Shown: positions 8,251 to 16,062 of the stretch, one piece after another | How positions within the stretch are numbered: position 1 is the first letter of the stretch | Layout of the letters: each line of letters starts with the position of its first letter | Assembly: GCF_900090245.1 (NCBI RefSeq) | Contig: NZ_FMDN01000003.1 | Span: forward strand, 62,001 to 126,000 | Source of the DNA: Micromonospora halophytica | Lineage (GTDB): Bacteria; Actinomycetota; Actinomycetes; Mycobacteriales; Micromonosporaceae | Reading direction: 5' to 3' | Length of the DNA: 64,000 nucleotides | The notes under the pieces: model-generated | What the model was told of the DNA's origin: nothing | Database searches by the model: none | What the model saw: only the letters and a program-made list of their open reading frames with translations | Program-made: the position numbers and the translations under genes

Positions 8251-8601
8251 TCAGGAGGAGCTGGACGTGCTGGCGGCCGGGGCCTTGGTCGCCCCGCCGT
8301 TCGAGGAGCCCGAGCTGCTGGTCGACGACGTGCTCGACGACGACGTCGAGGAGTCCGACGACGTGCTGCTCTCGGTCTTCGCCGGTTTGGCGGGGGTGCT
8401 GCCGCTCTTGGTCTCCGCGCCGGAGGAGCGGGAATCGGTGCGGTAGAAGCCGGAGCCCTTGAACACGATGCCGACCGAGTTGAAGACCTTGCGCAGCCGC
8501 CCCTCGCACGCGGGGCACTCGGTCAGCGGCTCGTCAGAGAAGGACTGCACCGCCTCGAGCTGGTGGCCGCACGCGGTGCAGGCGTACTGGTACGTGGGCA
8601 C
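8251..8601 (-). CDS. FmdB family zinc-ribbon protein
   Basis: 116 aa, GTG start. The N-terminus is the FmdB zinc ribbon: PTYQYACTACGHQLEAVQSF followed by ECPACEG, giving two CxxC pairs. Residues 45-116 are a Ser/Thr/Ala-rich, disordered tail. The family is named after a formamidase regulator but its real function is unclear. It sits immediately downstream of the 5-formyl-THF cyclo-ligase gene on the same strand (64 bp gap), a very common actinobacterial arrangement. Confidence 0.85.
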   Translation of the reverse strand: MPTYQYACTACGHQLEAVQSFSDEPLTECPACEGRLRKVFNSVGIVFKGSGFYRTDSRSSGAETKSGSTPAKPAKTESSTSSDSSTSSSSTSSTSSSGSSNGGATKAPAASTSSSS

Positions 8602-8665
8602 GTTCTCCTCCGGATCTGGCACGGCCGGTTGGCACTCGACGTCTTCGAGTGCCAATGGTGCGTCA

Positions 8666-9328
8666 TCACACCCGGGTTCGTCCAGCGGACGTGTGGCGAT
8701 CGACACCGGGCGCGTCACCCAGCGTACGCAGCCCGCCCGACGGGGTGATCACGGCGCGGACCGGACGGTCGTGGGGCTGGGCGGGCAGCACGTCGACCAG
8801 CTCACCGTCGTGCAGCAACGCCACGGTCAGTGTCGAGGCCGGCACCCGGGCCAGCGCCCGGTCGTACGAGCCGCCGCCCCGGCCCAGCCGCAGGCCCCGC
8901 CGGTCCACCGCCAGCGCCGGCACCACCACCAGCTCCGCCCCGCCGACCGCCGTGCGGCCCAACCGGGGCCCGACGGGCTCGCGCATGCCGCGTCCGGCGG
9001 GCACCAGCGAGTCCGGCCCGGCGTACGCGGCCCAGTCCAGGTCCAGGTCGTCGCGGAGCACCGGCAGCAGCAGCTCACCTCCGGCGGGCAGCGCGCCGCG
9101 CAGCGCCTCCGGCAGCTCCGGCCCACCCGGCTCGGAGCCCACCGGCACGTACCCGGTCATCCGGCGTGGGCGCAGCCGGCGTACCAGATCGACCAGCTCG
9201 GCCAGGACGGACGCCGCGGCCCCGGCGCGCTGGTCGGCGGTCAGCGCCCGGCGGGCGGCGAGCAGCGCGACGCGGGTGTTCCGCTTCGCCTCGTGCGTCG
9301 ACTCCGCACCATCAGAAAAATCCGTCAC
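8666..9328 (-). CDS. 5-formyltetrahydrofolate cyclo-ligase
   Basis: 220 aa from a GTG preceded by GGAG at six bases; a slightly longer start (9346) lacks this. Expected reaction: ATP-dependent conversion of 5-formyl-THF to 5,10-methenyl-THF, salvaging folate. Motifs are the substrate/ATP segment AKRNTRVALLAARRAL near the N-terminus, MTGYVPVGSEP, and the C-terminal GRGGGSYDRALARV loop characteristic of the family. It is divergent from the GGDEF gene, with 84 bp between start codons. Confidence 0.9.
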   Translation of the reverse strand: MTDFSDGAESTHEAKRNTRVALLAARRALTADQRAGAAASVLAELVDLVRRLRPRRMTGYVPVGSEPGGPELPEALRGALPAGGELLLPVLRDDLDLDWAAYAGPDSLVPAGRGMREPVGPRLGRTAVGGAELVVVPALAVDRRGLRLGRGGGSYDRALARVPASTLTVALLHDGELVDVLPAQPHDRPVRAVITPSGGLRTLGDAPGVDRHTSAGRTRV

Positions 9329-9412
9329 GCAACACTCCTGACGCAACGCTTGTCTGCCGGTCGCTCTGTGTCAGCATCGCAGGAACGGGCCGGGGACCTC
9401 CGGGGGGAAGCG

Positions 9413-11578
9413 TTGACGCTACGCGGGCGGTTGACGGCAGCCTTCCTCGCGGTGGTGCTCGGCCCGGTGCTTCTCGGCGCGGTCTTTGTCGGCACCACCC
9501 TGACAGCCGTCGACCGCAGCCGCTCCGCCGACCGCCTCGGGCTCGCCGCGTCCACCGTCCGCGCCTCGGTCGATGCCCTCTGCCAGCAGCTGCGCGCCGC
9601 CGCCGACGCGGTGGCGCTGCGCGTCGACCCCGCCGCCCGCGCCGGAGCCGCCGGTCAGGTGGTCAGTCGGGGACTCGCCGCCGCCGTGCTGGTCACCGAC
9701 GTCGCCGGCAACATCACGTACGTCACTCCCGGGGCACCCCCGACGCCGTGGCAGGACTGCTCCGGCAGCCGGTCCGGCAACGGGCCGGTGCGGGCGCTCA
9801 GCGCCCGGGTGGACCTGCGCGACCCGGCCGGCGCGGCGCTCGGCACGGTCGCCGCCGCCCAGGTCGTCGACCCGGCGTTCGTGACCCGGCTGGCCGCCGC
9901 GACCGGGGTCGCGGTCACCCTGCTCGACGGCGACGCCGACCGGATCACCTTCACCACCGAGACCGACGGCGTACGCGAGACGGTGCTGGCCGCCACCGAC
10001 GAGCGGGTCACCGAGACCCCCGACGGCCGGTACGTGCGGCGGCTCGGACCGTCGCCGGGGCAGCCGCTGCCGCTGGTGCTCTCCGTCCCCGGCGAACAGC
10101 CGGCCGGGTTGCCCGCCGGGCTGCTCGGCGCGGTGCTGCTCGCCGCGGTGCTGGCGGTGCTGGCGGCCTGGCGCCTCGCCCGGGTGACCACCCGGCCGCT
10201 GATGGAGCTGGCCGGCGCGGCGGACCGGGTCGCCCACGGCGACCTGACCGCCCGGGTGCCGGTGCGCAGCCGGGACGAGATCGGCCGGCTGGCCGACGCG
10301 TTCAACCGGATGACTCGGGAGACCGCCAGCTACGTGACCGCCCTGACCAGCAGCCGGGACCAGCTGCGTGGGCACCTCGCGGTGCTCGGTGACACGCTGG
10401 CCAGCACCCATGACCTGCAACGCATCCTGCGGGTGATCCTGCACAGCGCCATCGCGGCCACCGGGGCCCGGGCCGGCGCGGTGCTGCTGCTCGACGACGG
10501 CGACGTGCTGGTGGGGCGGTGCGCCGAAGGGCTGGAGGGTCGGCTGCCGGACGGGCAACTGCGGGTGCCGGTCGGTGCCGGGGTGATCGGGCTGGTGGCG
10601 GCCACCGGCGAGGCGCAGCGGGGGCGGGTGGAACCGGCGACCGCGCCGGTGGGCGAGCCGCACTGCGAGACGTACGTGGCGGTGCCCTTCGCCGCGCCCG
10701 CCGCCGGGGATCTGACCGGCCGCGACCCGGCGGTGGGGGTGCTGGCCCTCTACGACCGCCTCGGCGGCGCGGAGTTCGACGACGACGACCTGGCCACCCT
10801 GCGTACCTTCGCCGGGCACGCGGCGGTGGCGGTGGAGAACGTCCGGGTGCACGAGGAGGCGCAACGACTCTCCCTCACCGACCCGCTGACCGGGCTGTGG
10901 AACTACCGCTACCTGCGGGAGTCGCTGCGCCGCGAGGTGGAACGCGCCAACCGGTTCGGGCGGATGCTGAGCATCCTCGCCCTCGACCTGGACCGGTTCA
11001 AGCGGGTCAACGACACGTACGGCCACGCGGCCGGCGACGCCGTGCTGGCCGAGTTCGCCCGCCGGGTACGCGGCGAGATCCGTGAGGTCGACCTGGCGTT
11101 CCGGCAGGGCGGTGAGGAGTTCGTGCTGCTGCTGCCCGAGACCGACGCCCGGGGCGCGGCGATCGTCGCCGAGCGGCTCGGCTCGGCCGTCCGGGACATC
11201 CCGATGACCGTGGACGAGCACCTGGCCATCCCGGTGACCGTCTCCATCGGCATCGCCGTCTACCCGGACCACGCCAGCACCGGCCAGGAGGTGCTCGACG
11301 CCGCCGACGAGGCGCTCTACGCGGCGAAGGCCGCCGGGCGCGACGGCTACCGGGTCACCGGGCGGTGCGCCGACGCACCGACGGAGGAGATCGCCGTCCC
11401 GGCCGGGGCGGCGAGCCCCGACGACGGGCTGCCCCGCGCCGGCCCCGGCGTCGCCCCGGTGGAGGCCGACGGCGGGTACGCCGCCGGTACGTCCCGGCCC
11501 GCCCAGGGTGTGACGCAGCCTGCTACGGGCGGCGCGTCTTCCGGTCCTCAACCGCCGAGACAGAGCCGTGGCCGATAG
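9413..11578 (+). CDS. Membrane diguanylate cyclase: sensor-HAMP-GAF-GGDEF
   Basis: 721 aa from a TTG start at 9413, preceded by a GGGGGGAAG ribosome site; the frame is open 950 bp farther upstream, but that is antisense to the cyclo-ligase gene. Order: TM helix (about 8-30), extracytoplasmic sensor (31-230) , TM helix (about 233-256), HAMP (257-305, with RSRDEIGRLADAFNRM), GAF (about 330-480), GGDEF (about 485-650). The active site reads GGEEF at 566-570 and an RxxD (REVD, 557-560) lies exactly five residues upstream, i.e. a complete inhibitory I-site. This predicts an active, product-inhibited c-di-GMP synthase. No EAL domain is present. The C-terminal 70 residues are disordered. Confidence 0.85.
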   Translation: MTLRGRLTAAFLAVVLGPVLLGAVFVGTTLTAVDRSRSADRLGLAASTVRASVDALCQQLRAAADAVALRVDPAARAGAAGQVVSRGLAAAVLVTDVAGNITYVTPGAPPTPWQDCSGSRSGNGPVRALSARVDLRDPAGAALGTVAAAQVVDPAFVTRLAAATGVAVTLLDGDADRITFTTETDGVRETVLAATDERVTETPDGRYVRRLGPSPGQPLPLVLSVPGEQPAGLPAGLLGAVLLAAVLAVLAAWRLARVTTRPLMELAGAADRVAHGDLTARVPVRSRDEIGRLADAFNRMTRETASYVTALTSSRDQLRGHLAVLGDTLASTHDLQRILRVILHSAIAATGARAGAVLLLDDGDVLVGRCAEGLEGRLPDGQLRVPVGAGVIGLVAATGEAQRGRVEPATAPVGEPHCETYVAVPFAAPAAGDLTGRDPAVGVLALYDRLGGAEFDDDDLATLRTFAGHAAVAVENVRVHEEAQRLSLTDPLTGLWNYRYLRESLRREVERANRFGRMLSILALDLDRFKRVNDTYGHAAGDAVLAEFARRVRGEIREVDLAFRQGGEEFVLLLPETDARGAAIVAERLGSAVRDIPMTVDEHLAIPVTVSIGIAVYPDHASTGQEVLDAADEALYAAKAAGRDGYRVTGRCADAPTEEIAVPAGAASPDDGLPRAGPGVAPVEADGGYAAGTSRPAQGVTQPATGGASSGPQPPRQSRGR

Positions 11579-11587
11579 TCTCGCGAC

Positions 11588-12541
11588 ATGTCGGAGCACT
11601 CAGCGAACCCGTCAACGGCCGCCGCAACCGGTCGTCCCCGCGCCGTCAAGGCCGTCATCCCGGCCGCGGGCCTGGCCACCCGGTTCCTGCCGGCCACGAA
11701 GGTGGTCCCCAAGGAGCTGCTGCCGGTCGTCGACCGGCCGGTGCTGCAGTACATCGTCGAGGAGGCCACCCAGGCCGGGATCACCGACGTGCTGCTGATC
11801 ACCGGGCGTGGCAAGACAGCCATGGTGGACCACTTCGACCGCCGTCCCGACCTGGAGGAACGGCTCGCGAAGAAGCCCGACCTGCTCGCCGCCGTCAAGC
11901 GGACCGAGGAGCTGGCCGCGATCCACGCCCGCCGACAGCCGGAGCAGCTGGGTCTCGGTCACGCCGTCGGGTTCGCCGAGCCGCACGTCGGCGACGCGCC
12001 CTTCGCGGTGCTGCTCGGCGACGAGTTCGTCAAGCCGTCCGAGCCGCTGCTGCCGGCCATGCTGGAGCTCCAGGCCCGCACCGGCGGCGTGGTGCTGGCC
12101 TTCTTCGAGGTCGATCCGGCCGAAACCAGCCGGTACGGCATCGCCTCCGTCGAGCCCGCCGAGTCCGAGCTGACCGACATCGGCGAGGTCGTCAAGGTCA
12201 CCGGCATGGTGGAGAAGCCCGATCCGGAGCAGGCGCCGAGCAACCTCGCCGTCCTCGGCCGGTACGTGCTGCCGGGGCGGATCTTCGACGCGATCCGGCG
12301 TACGGAGCCGGGCAGCGGCGGCGAGATCCAGCTGACCGACGCCATGGAGCTGCTGCGCAACGAGGGGGTGCCGGTGCACGCGATCGTCTACCGGGGCACC
12401 CGCTACGACACAGGCATGCCGCTGGGCTACCTCCAGACGGTCGTGCAGATCGCCGCCGAGCGCGAGGACCTCGGCGCCGAGTTCCGCAAGTGGCTGGCGG
12501 AGTTCGTCAACACCGACGCGTCGGGCGGTCCTAGTACATGA
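11588..12541 (+). CDS. galU: UTP--glucose-1-phosphate uridylyltransferase
   Basis: 317 aa, ATG start. Makes UDP-glucose from UTP and glucose 1-phosphate for cell-envelope and trehalose metabolism. The nucleotide-binding signature AVIPAAGLATRFLPATKVVP and PKELLPVVDRPVLQYIVEEA are at the N-terminus; GDEFVKP, MVEKPDPEQAPSN and RYDTGMPLGY follow in order. Its stop overlaps the start of the next gene (ATGA at 12538-12541), so it is coupled to the MoeA-like gene. This galU-glp order is conserved in actinobacteria. Confidence 0.95.
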   Translation: MSEHSANPSTAAATGRPRAVKAVIPAAGLATRFLPATKVVPKELLPVVDRPVLQYIVEEATQAGITDVLLITGRGKTAMVDHFDRRPDLEERLAKKPDLLAAVKRTEELAAIHARRQPEQLGLGHAVGFAEPHVGDAPFAVLLGDEFVKPSEPLLPAMLELQARTGGVVLAFFEVDPAETSRYGIASVEPAESELTDIGEVVKVTGMVEKPDPEQAPSNLAVLGRYVLPGRIFDAIRRTEPGSGGEIQLTDAMELLRNEGVPVHAIVYRGTRYDTGMPLGYLQTVVQIAAEREDLGAEFRKWLAEFVNTDASGGPST

Positions 12542-13833
12542 CCGCGACGGCCGACGCCGAGGCGGCCGCGAACGAGTTGACGCCGCTCGCCGACTACCTG
12601 GGCAGCGTGCTGCGCAGGTTGCGCGCGCTGCCTCCGCTCGACCTCGACCTCACCCAGGCCTACGGCAACGTCCTCGCCGAGGACGTCGTCGCGCCGCACT
12701 CCTTCCCCGCCTTCGACCAGGCGGCGGTCGACGGGTACGCGGCACGCTGGGAGGACCTCGTCGGCTACGGTCCGGTCCCCTCCGGGGGGCCGGGCGGCCG
12801 TACCGTGCGATTGAACGTGGTCGGCGACCTGGGGGCGGCGAGCTGGCGGCCGGTCCGGCTCACCCCGGGCTCGTGCTTCTCGGTCGCCGCCGGGGCACCG
12901 CTGCCGGTCGCCGCGGACGTGGTCGTCCCGGTGGAGTGGACCGACCAGGGCATGGCCGCGGTGGAGATATTCCGCACCCCCAAGCGGGGGTACGGCGTCC
13001 GCCGCGCCGGTGAGGAACTGCCCGCCGGCACCCTGCTCGCCCGTGCCGGCACGTACGTCTCACCGGCGCTGGTCGCTGTGCTCGCCGCCACCGGGATCGG
13101 GCACGTGGTGGTCCGGCCCAGCCCTCGGGTGGTCATCGTGGCCACCGGCGACGAGCTGGTGGACGTCGGCCGGGGCAGCCAGCCCGGTCAGGTGGTGGAC
13201 GCCAACTCGCACGCGTTGACCGCCGCCGCGGCCGAGGTGGGCGCGCTGGCGTACCGGGTGGGCATCTGCGACGACGACCCGGAAGGGCTGCGCGGACTGC
13301 TGGAGGACCAGACCCTGCGCGCCGACCTGATCATCACCACCGGCGGCACCGGCACCGGTCCCGGTGACATGGTCCGCCGGATCCTGTCCAGGAGGGAGGG
13401 TGGCCGTGCCGGGCCGGTCACCTTCACCGAGGTGGCGCTCTATCCCGGCACCGCCCTCGGATTCGGTACGGTCGGCGCCGAGGAGGTGCCGGTGGTCTGT
13501 CTACCCGGTGAGCCGGGCGCGGCGCTGATCGGCTTCGAGGTGCTGGCCCGCCCGGCGATCAACCTGCTGGCCGGTGCCGAGCCGGTGTTCCGGCCGAGTG
13601 TCCGGGCGCACCTGCTGGAGACCATCACCTCGCCCGGCGGGCTGCGCGAGTTCCGTCCCGCGCACGTCGCCGAGCGGCGCGGCGGTGGCTACACCGTCCA
13701 GCCGTTGCCGGGCGGGCCGTTCACCCTCTCCGGCCTGGCCGAGGCGAACGGGCTGATGGTGCTCGGCGAGCGGGTCACCACCGCGGCGGCCGGCTCCACC
13801 GTGGACGTGCTCCTGCTGGACCGGCGCCGGTGA
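12538..13833 (+). CDS. glp: MoeA/gephyrin-like molybdotransferase, probably the divisome protein Glp
   Basis: 431 aa. All MoeA domains are present: N-terminal LPLDLTQAYGNVLAEDVV-type segment (here PPLDLDLTQAYGNVLAEDVV), FDQAAVDGYA, the central MPT-binding domain with ATGDELVD and TTGGTGTGPGD, and the C-terminal beta domain. Annotation as molybdopterin molybdotransferase would be correct by family. Context argues for a second reading: galU, this gene, a RimJ-like acetyltransferase and a SepX/GlpR-like membrane protein occur in the same order as the actinobacterial glp-glpR locus, where Glp is recruited by GlpR to FtsZ. No other molybdenum cofactor gene is in the window. The divisome role is inference from synteny. 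Confidence 0.85.
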   Translation: MTATADAEAAANELTPLADYLGSVLRRLRALPPLDLDLTQAYGNVLAEDVVAPHSFPAFDQAAVDGYAARWEDLVGYGPVPSGGPGGRTVRLNVVGDLGAASWRPVRLTPGSCFSVAAGAPLPVAADVVVPVEWTDQGMAAVEIFRTPKRGYGVRRAGEELPAGTLLARAGTYVSPALVAVLAATGIGHVVVRPSPRVVIVATGDELVDVGRGSQPGQVVDANSHALTAAAAEVGALAYRVGICDDDPEGLRGLLEDQTLRADLIITTGGTGTGPGDMVRRILSRREGGRAGPVTFTEVALYPGTALGFGTVGAEEVPVVCLPGEPGAALIGFEVLARPAINLLAGAEPVFRPSVRAHLLETITSPGGLREFRPAHVAERRGGGYTVQPLPGGPFTLSGLAEANGLMVLGERVTTAAAGSTVDVLLLDRRR

Positions 13834-13894
13834 GCCGGTCCGGTCGGTACGCCCGCCGGCGTCCGGAGTCGCTCGGGTGTGGAGGGTCGGCCCG

Positions 13895-14539
13895 GTGAGC
13901 TGGTTCGCCCGGGCGCCCGGCTGGCCCGCCGTACTGGTCGACGGGCCGGTGGTGCTGCGGCCGTACCGACGCTCGGACGCGGCGGCCTGGTCCGAGGTGC
14001 GCCGCGCCAACCGGGCCTGGCTGGCGCCCTGGGAGTCGCACCTGCCCGGTGGCTGGGACGAGACCAACTCGCCGGCCGCGTTCCGCTACGTCCACGCCGA
14101 CCAGCGGCGGTCGGCCCGTACCGGTGAGGGGATGCCCTTCGCGGTCTGCCTGCGCGAGGACGGCCGGGAACGCCTGGTCGGGCACCTCAACGTGGGCAGC
14201 ATCGTGCGGCGCGCGTTCTGCTCCGGGTACGTCGGATACTGGGTGGACGCCCGGGTGGCCGGTCGCGGGATCATCCCCACCGCGATGGCGCTCGCGGTGG
14301 ATCACGCCTTCGGCCCCGGCGGGCTGCACCGGGTCGAGGTGAACATCCGGCCGGAGAACAGGCCCTCCCGGCGGGTGGTGGAGAAGCTCGGCTTCCGCGA
14401 GGAGGCGTACCACGTCCGCTACATGCACATCGACGGTGCGTGGCGCGACCACATCGGATACGCGATGACCAGTGAGGAAGTGGCCGCCGAAGGTGGACTG
14501 CTGGCGCGGTGGCAACGGATCCGCGCCACCGCGGGGTGA
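13895..14539 (+). CDS. RimJ/RimL-type GNAT N-acetyltransferase
   Basis: 214 aa. I prefer the GTG at 13895, nine bases after GGAGG, over the GTG at 13877. The fold is a GNAT acetyltransferase of the ribosomal-protein type: VLRPYRRSDAAAWSEVRRAN, then GYWVDARVAGRGIIPTAMAL (acetyl-CoA loop) and VEVNIRPENRPSRRVVEKLG near the end. It acetylates an N-terminal amine of an unknown protein. It lies between glp and the SepX/GlpR-like gene in a conserved actinobacterial order. Confidence 0.85.
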   Translation: MSWFARAPGWPAVLVDGPVVLRPYRRSDAAAWSEVRRANRAWLAPWESHLPGGWDETNSPAAFRYVHADQRRSARTGEGMPFAVCLREDGRERLVGHLNVGSIVRRAFCSGYVGYWVDARVAGRGIIPTAMALAVDHAFGPGGLHRVEVNIRPENRPSRRVVEKLGFREEAYHVRYMHIDGAWRDHIGYAMTSEEVAAEGGLLARWQRIRATAG

Positions 14540-14582
14540 GCCGTCCCACGGCCGGGATCGGCGCGGCGTGCCGGCAGGACCG

Positions 14583-14609
14583 TTGACAGCCCGTAACCTC
14601 AAGTAACTG
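14583..14609 (+). promoter_or_regulatory. Possible promoter before the SepX/GlpR-like gene
   Basis: A perfect TTGACA lies at 14583-14588; the best -10 candidate is TAACTG at 14604-14609 with a short 15-bp spacer. The 180-bp gap before the GlpR-like gene contains no ORF, so a separate promoter is plausible but weakly supported. Confidence 0.25.
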
Positions 14610-14721
14610 CAAGCTGTGGCAAGCACTGCCGCCCGTACGATCTGCGCCGTGGACGACCATCCGGGGAAGATCCTGCGGTGGCCCGGTGGTTGCCCCGAAT
14701 TCGGTGACGGGAGGGGTGAGG

Positions 14722-15513
14722 GTGCCGACCTCGGTGCTCCTCGCCGTCCTCGCCGCCGCCGGCCTGCTCGCCCTCGCGCCGGCGCTGGTTCGCCGGTACG
14801 ACGCCACCGAGCGGCTGGTGGCGGAGCGGGCGCAGTCGACGGCGCGGGTGCTCCAGCGCCGCCGGCGGCGTCGTACTGTCCCCGGACGGCGGCCGGTCAA
14901 CCCGTCCCGCACCCTGATTGTCACGCTCAGTCAGGATGCGAACACGGGCGGTCTGACCACGCCGGTCTCCGCGCCACCCGCCCCGGCCCGCCGCAGGGGC
15001 CGGCTGCGCGCCGTGCCGCCCCCGCCGAAGCGGGCCCGCCGCCGGCCGCCGCCCCGCCGGCACCACACCCCCGCCGTCTACCGGCGCCGCCGGGTGCTCG
15101 CCGCGCTGGTGCTGCTCAACGTCGTCGAACTGGTCGGCGTGATCGTGGTCAGCCCCGGCTTCTGGATCAGCTTCGCGGTCGCCGGCATGCTGCTCGTGGC
15201 GTACGTCGTGCACCTGCGGGCACGGGCGGTGGCGGAGCGCCGCCGCCGGCGACTCCGTGCCCGGGAGGCGGCCTGGCTGGCTGCCCGGCAGGCCGAGGTG
15301 CGGCGGGAGCAGGCCCGCCGGGCGGCAGCCCGCCGGGAGGCGCAGCGCCGCCTGGCGGCCCAGCGCGAAGCGGTACGGCGTGCCGCCATGGGCCTGGACC
15401 GGTCCGGCGACCTGCCGGCGGCGGCCAGCGGCGGCGGCTCGGTGATGTACCGGCGCTCCGGCGGCCTGCGCGGTCGTCCCTACTCCTCCGGTCGAGGCTC
15501 ACACTCCGCCTGA
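14722..15513 (+). CDS. Divisome membrane protein of the SepX/GlpR family
   Basis: 263 aa from the GTG after a GGGAGGGG ribosome site (an alternative GTG lies six bases upstream). Layout: N-terminal TM helix (VLLAVLAAAGLLALAPALV), then RRYDATERLVAERAQSTARV, a block seen in SepX/GlpR proteins, a long Arg/Pro-rich cytoplasmic linker, two closely spaced TM helices (about residues 118-160), and a very basic coiled-coil region. In Streptomyces SepX and in Corynebacterium GlpR, related proteins act at the division site and bind Glp. Position three genes after galU and two after glp matches that locus. Family assignment is from layout and synteny, without a database search. Confidence 0.65.
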   Translation: MPTSVLLAVLAAAGLLALAPALVRRYDATERLVAERAQSTARVLQRRRRRRTVPGRRPVNPSRTLIVTLSQDANTGGLTTPVSAPPAPARRRGRLRAVPPPPKRARRRPPPRRHHTPAVYRRRRVLAALVLLNVVELVGVIVVSPGFWISFAVAGMLLVAYVVHLRARAVAERRRRRLRAREAAWLAARQAEVRREQARRAAARREAQRRLAAQREAVRRAAMGLDRSGDLPAAASGGGSVMYRRSGGLRGRPYSSGRGSHSA

Positions 15514-15605
15514 CCGCCACCCGGCGTTGATCGATCCCGTCCGACCGCCATCCGCGCGTTGATCGACTCCGTCCGACCGCCACTCCGCGTTGATCGACTC
15601 CGTGT
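15511..15605. repeat. Imperfect tandem repeat of about 31 bp (2-3 copies plus partial)
   Basis: CGTTGATCGA begins at 15525, 15557 and 15588, giving units of 32 and 31 bp that continue YYCCGTCCGACCGCCA; a partial unit precedes at 15511-15524. The third unit runs directly into the dispersed palindrome at 15602. The block begins at the stop codon of the preceding gene and is non-coding. Confidence 0.7.
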
Positions 15606-15656
15606 CGGCGATATGGCGGTATCCACGCTGCCCGGACGCCGCCACATCCCCGACAT
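15602..15656. repeat. Dispersed palindromic element, copy 1
   Basis: Arms at 15602-15619 (GTGTCGGCGATATGGCGG) and 15639-15656 are inverted repeats with three mismatches over 18 bp and a 19-base loop. The left flank GATCGACTCC matches the flank of copies 2 (35610) and 3 (57704). Confidence 0.7.
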
Positions 15657-15793
15657 GGCGGGCCGATCCGGGTCGCTGACCCAGGGTCGCGCCACCCGGG
15701 GGGCGATTCGCCCCCGGGGCGGTCGACCTGTTAGCCTTGTCGCCGGCCCGCCTGGTGCAAGCCAGGTGGGACCGAAGCCGGTTCGCCGGTGGA

Positions 15794-15867
15794 GGGGTTG
15801 TGGCGCAGTCCGGTAGCGCACCTCGTTCGCATCGAGGGGGTCAGGGGTTCGAATCCCCTCAACTCCA
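15794..15867 (+). tRNA. tRNA-Ala, anticodon CGC
   Basis: A complete cloverleaf fits: acceptor GGGGTTG / CAACTCC with the G3-U70 wobble pair that is the classic alanine identity element, D-arm GCGC...GCGC, anticodon stem CCTCG/CGAGG with loop TTCGCAT (anticodon CGC, codon GCG), T-arm AGGGG-TTCGAAT-CCCCT, and discriminator A. The 3' CCA is not encoded. Confidence 0.95.
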
Positions 15868-15876
15868 CCCAAGGGC

Positions 15877-15912
15877 AAAGGCCGTTTCCGCTGGTCGGAG
15901 ACGGCCTTTGTT
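15877..15912 (+). terminator. Strong rho-independent terminator after tRNA-Ala
   Basis: A 14-bp stem (AAAGGCCGTTTCCG paired with CGGAGACGGCCTTT, one G-U) around the loop CTGGT, ending in TTTGTTG. It starts ten bases after the tRNA. Confidence 0.85.
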
Positions 15913-16024
15913 GATTTCGTACAGCAGTGGAGCCTGATCAGGCTCACGACGCTTTGCTGGCGGTGATGTTCCCACCGGTGGGCTGATCGTGACGCTCGTC
16001 CCGCTGCGATTCGACGCGCACGAG

Positions 16025-16055
16025 TTGACCTCAACCAAGCTTGAGATACGAGTAT
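16025..16055 (+). promoter_or_regulatory. SoxR/MerR-type promoter-operator of the NmrA-like gene
   Basis: TTGACC (-35, 16025-16030) and GAGTAT (-10, 16050-16055) are separated by 19 bp, the over-long spacer typical of MerR-family activation. The spacer carries a dyad, CTCAA-N6-TTGAG (16030-16045), very close to the SoxR box CCTCAA...TTGAGG. A second short dyad GATAC-GA-GTATC overlaps the -10. The ATG at 16063 is about where transcription should start, so the mRNA is probably leaderless. No merR/soxR gene is adjacent. Confidence 0.6.
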
Positions 16056-16062
16056 CGGTCAC

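Noticed and set aside
8459..9412. N-terminal extension of the GGDEF protein to over 1000 residues
   Set aside because: The extension is antisense to the fmdB and cyclo-ligase genes, has no domain, and a TTG with a strong ribosome site at 9413 gives a normal-length protein.
9419..11599. A 726-codon minus-strand frame opposite the GGDEF gene
   Set aside because: No recognisable motif, and the plus strand encodes HAMP, GAF and GGDEF domains with correct residues.
15511..15656. Possible CRISPR array at the 31-bp repeats
   Set aside because: Units are directly adjacent with no spacers and no cas gene is present in the window.
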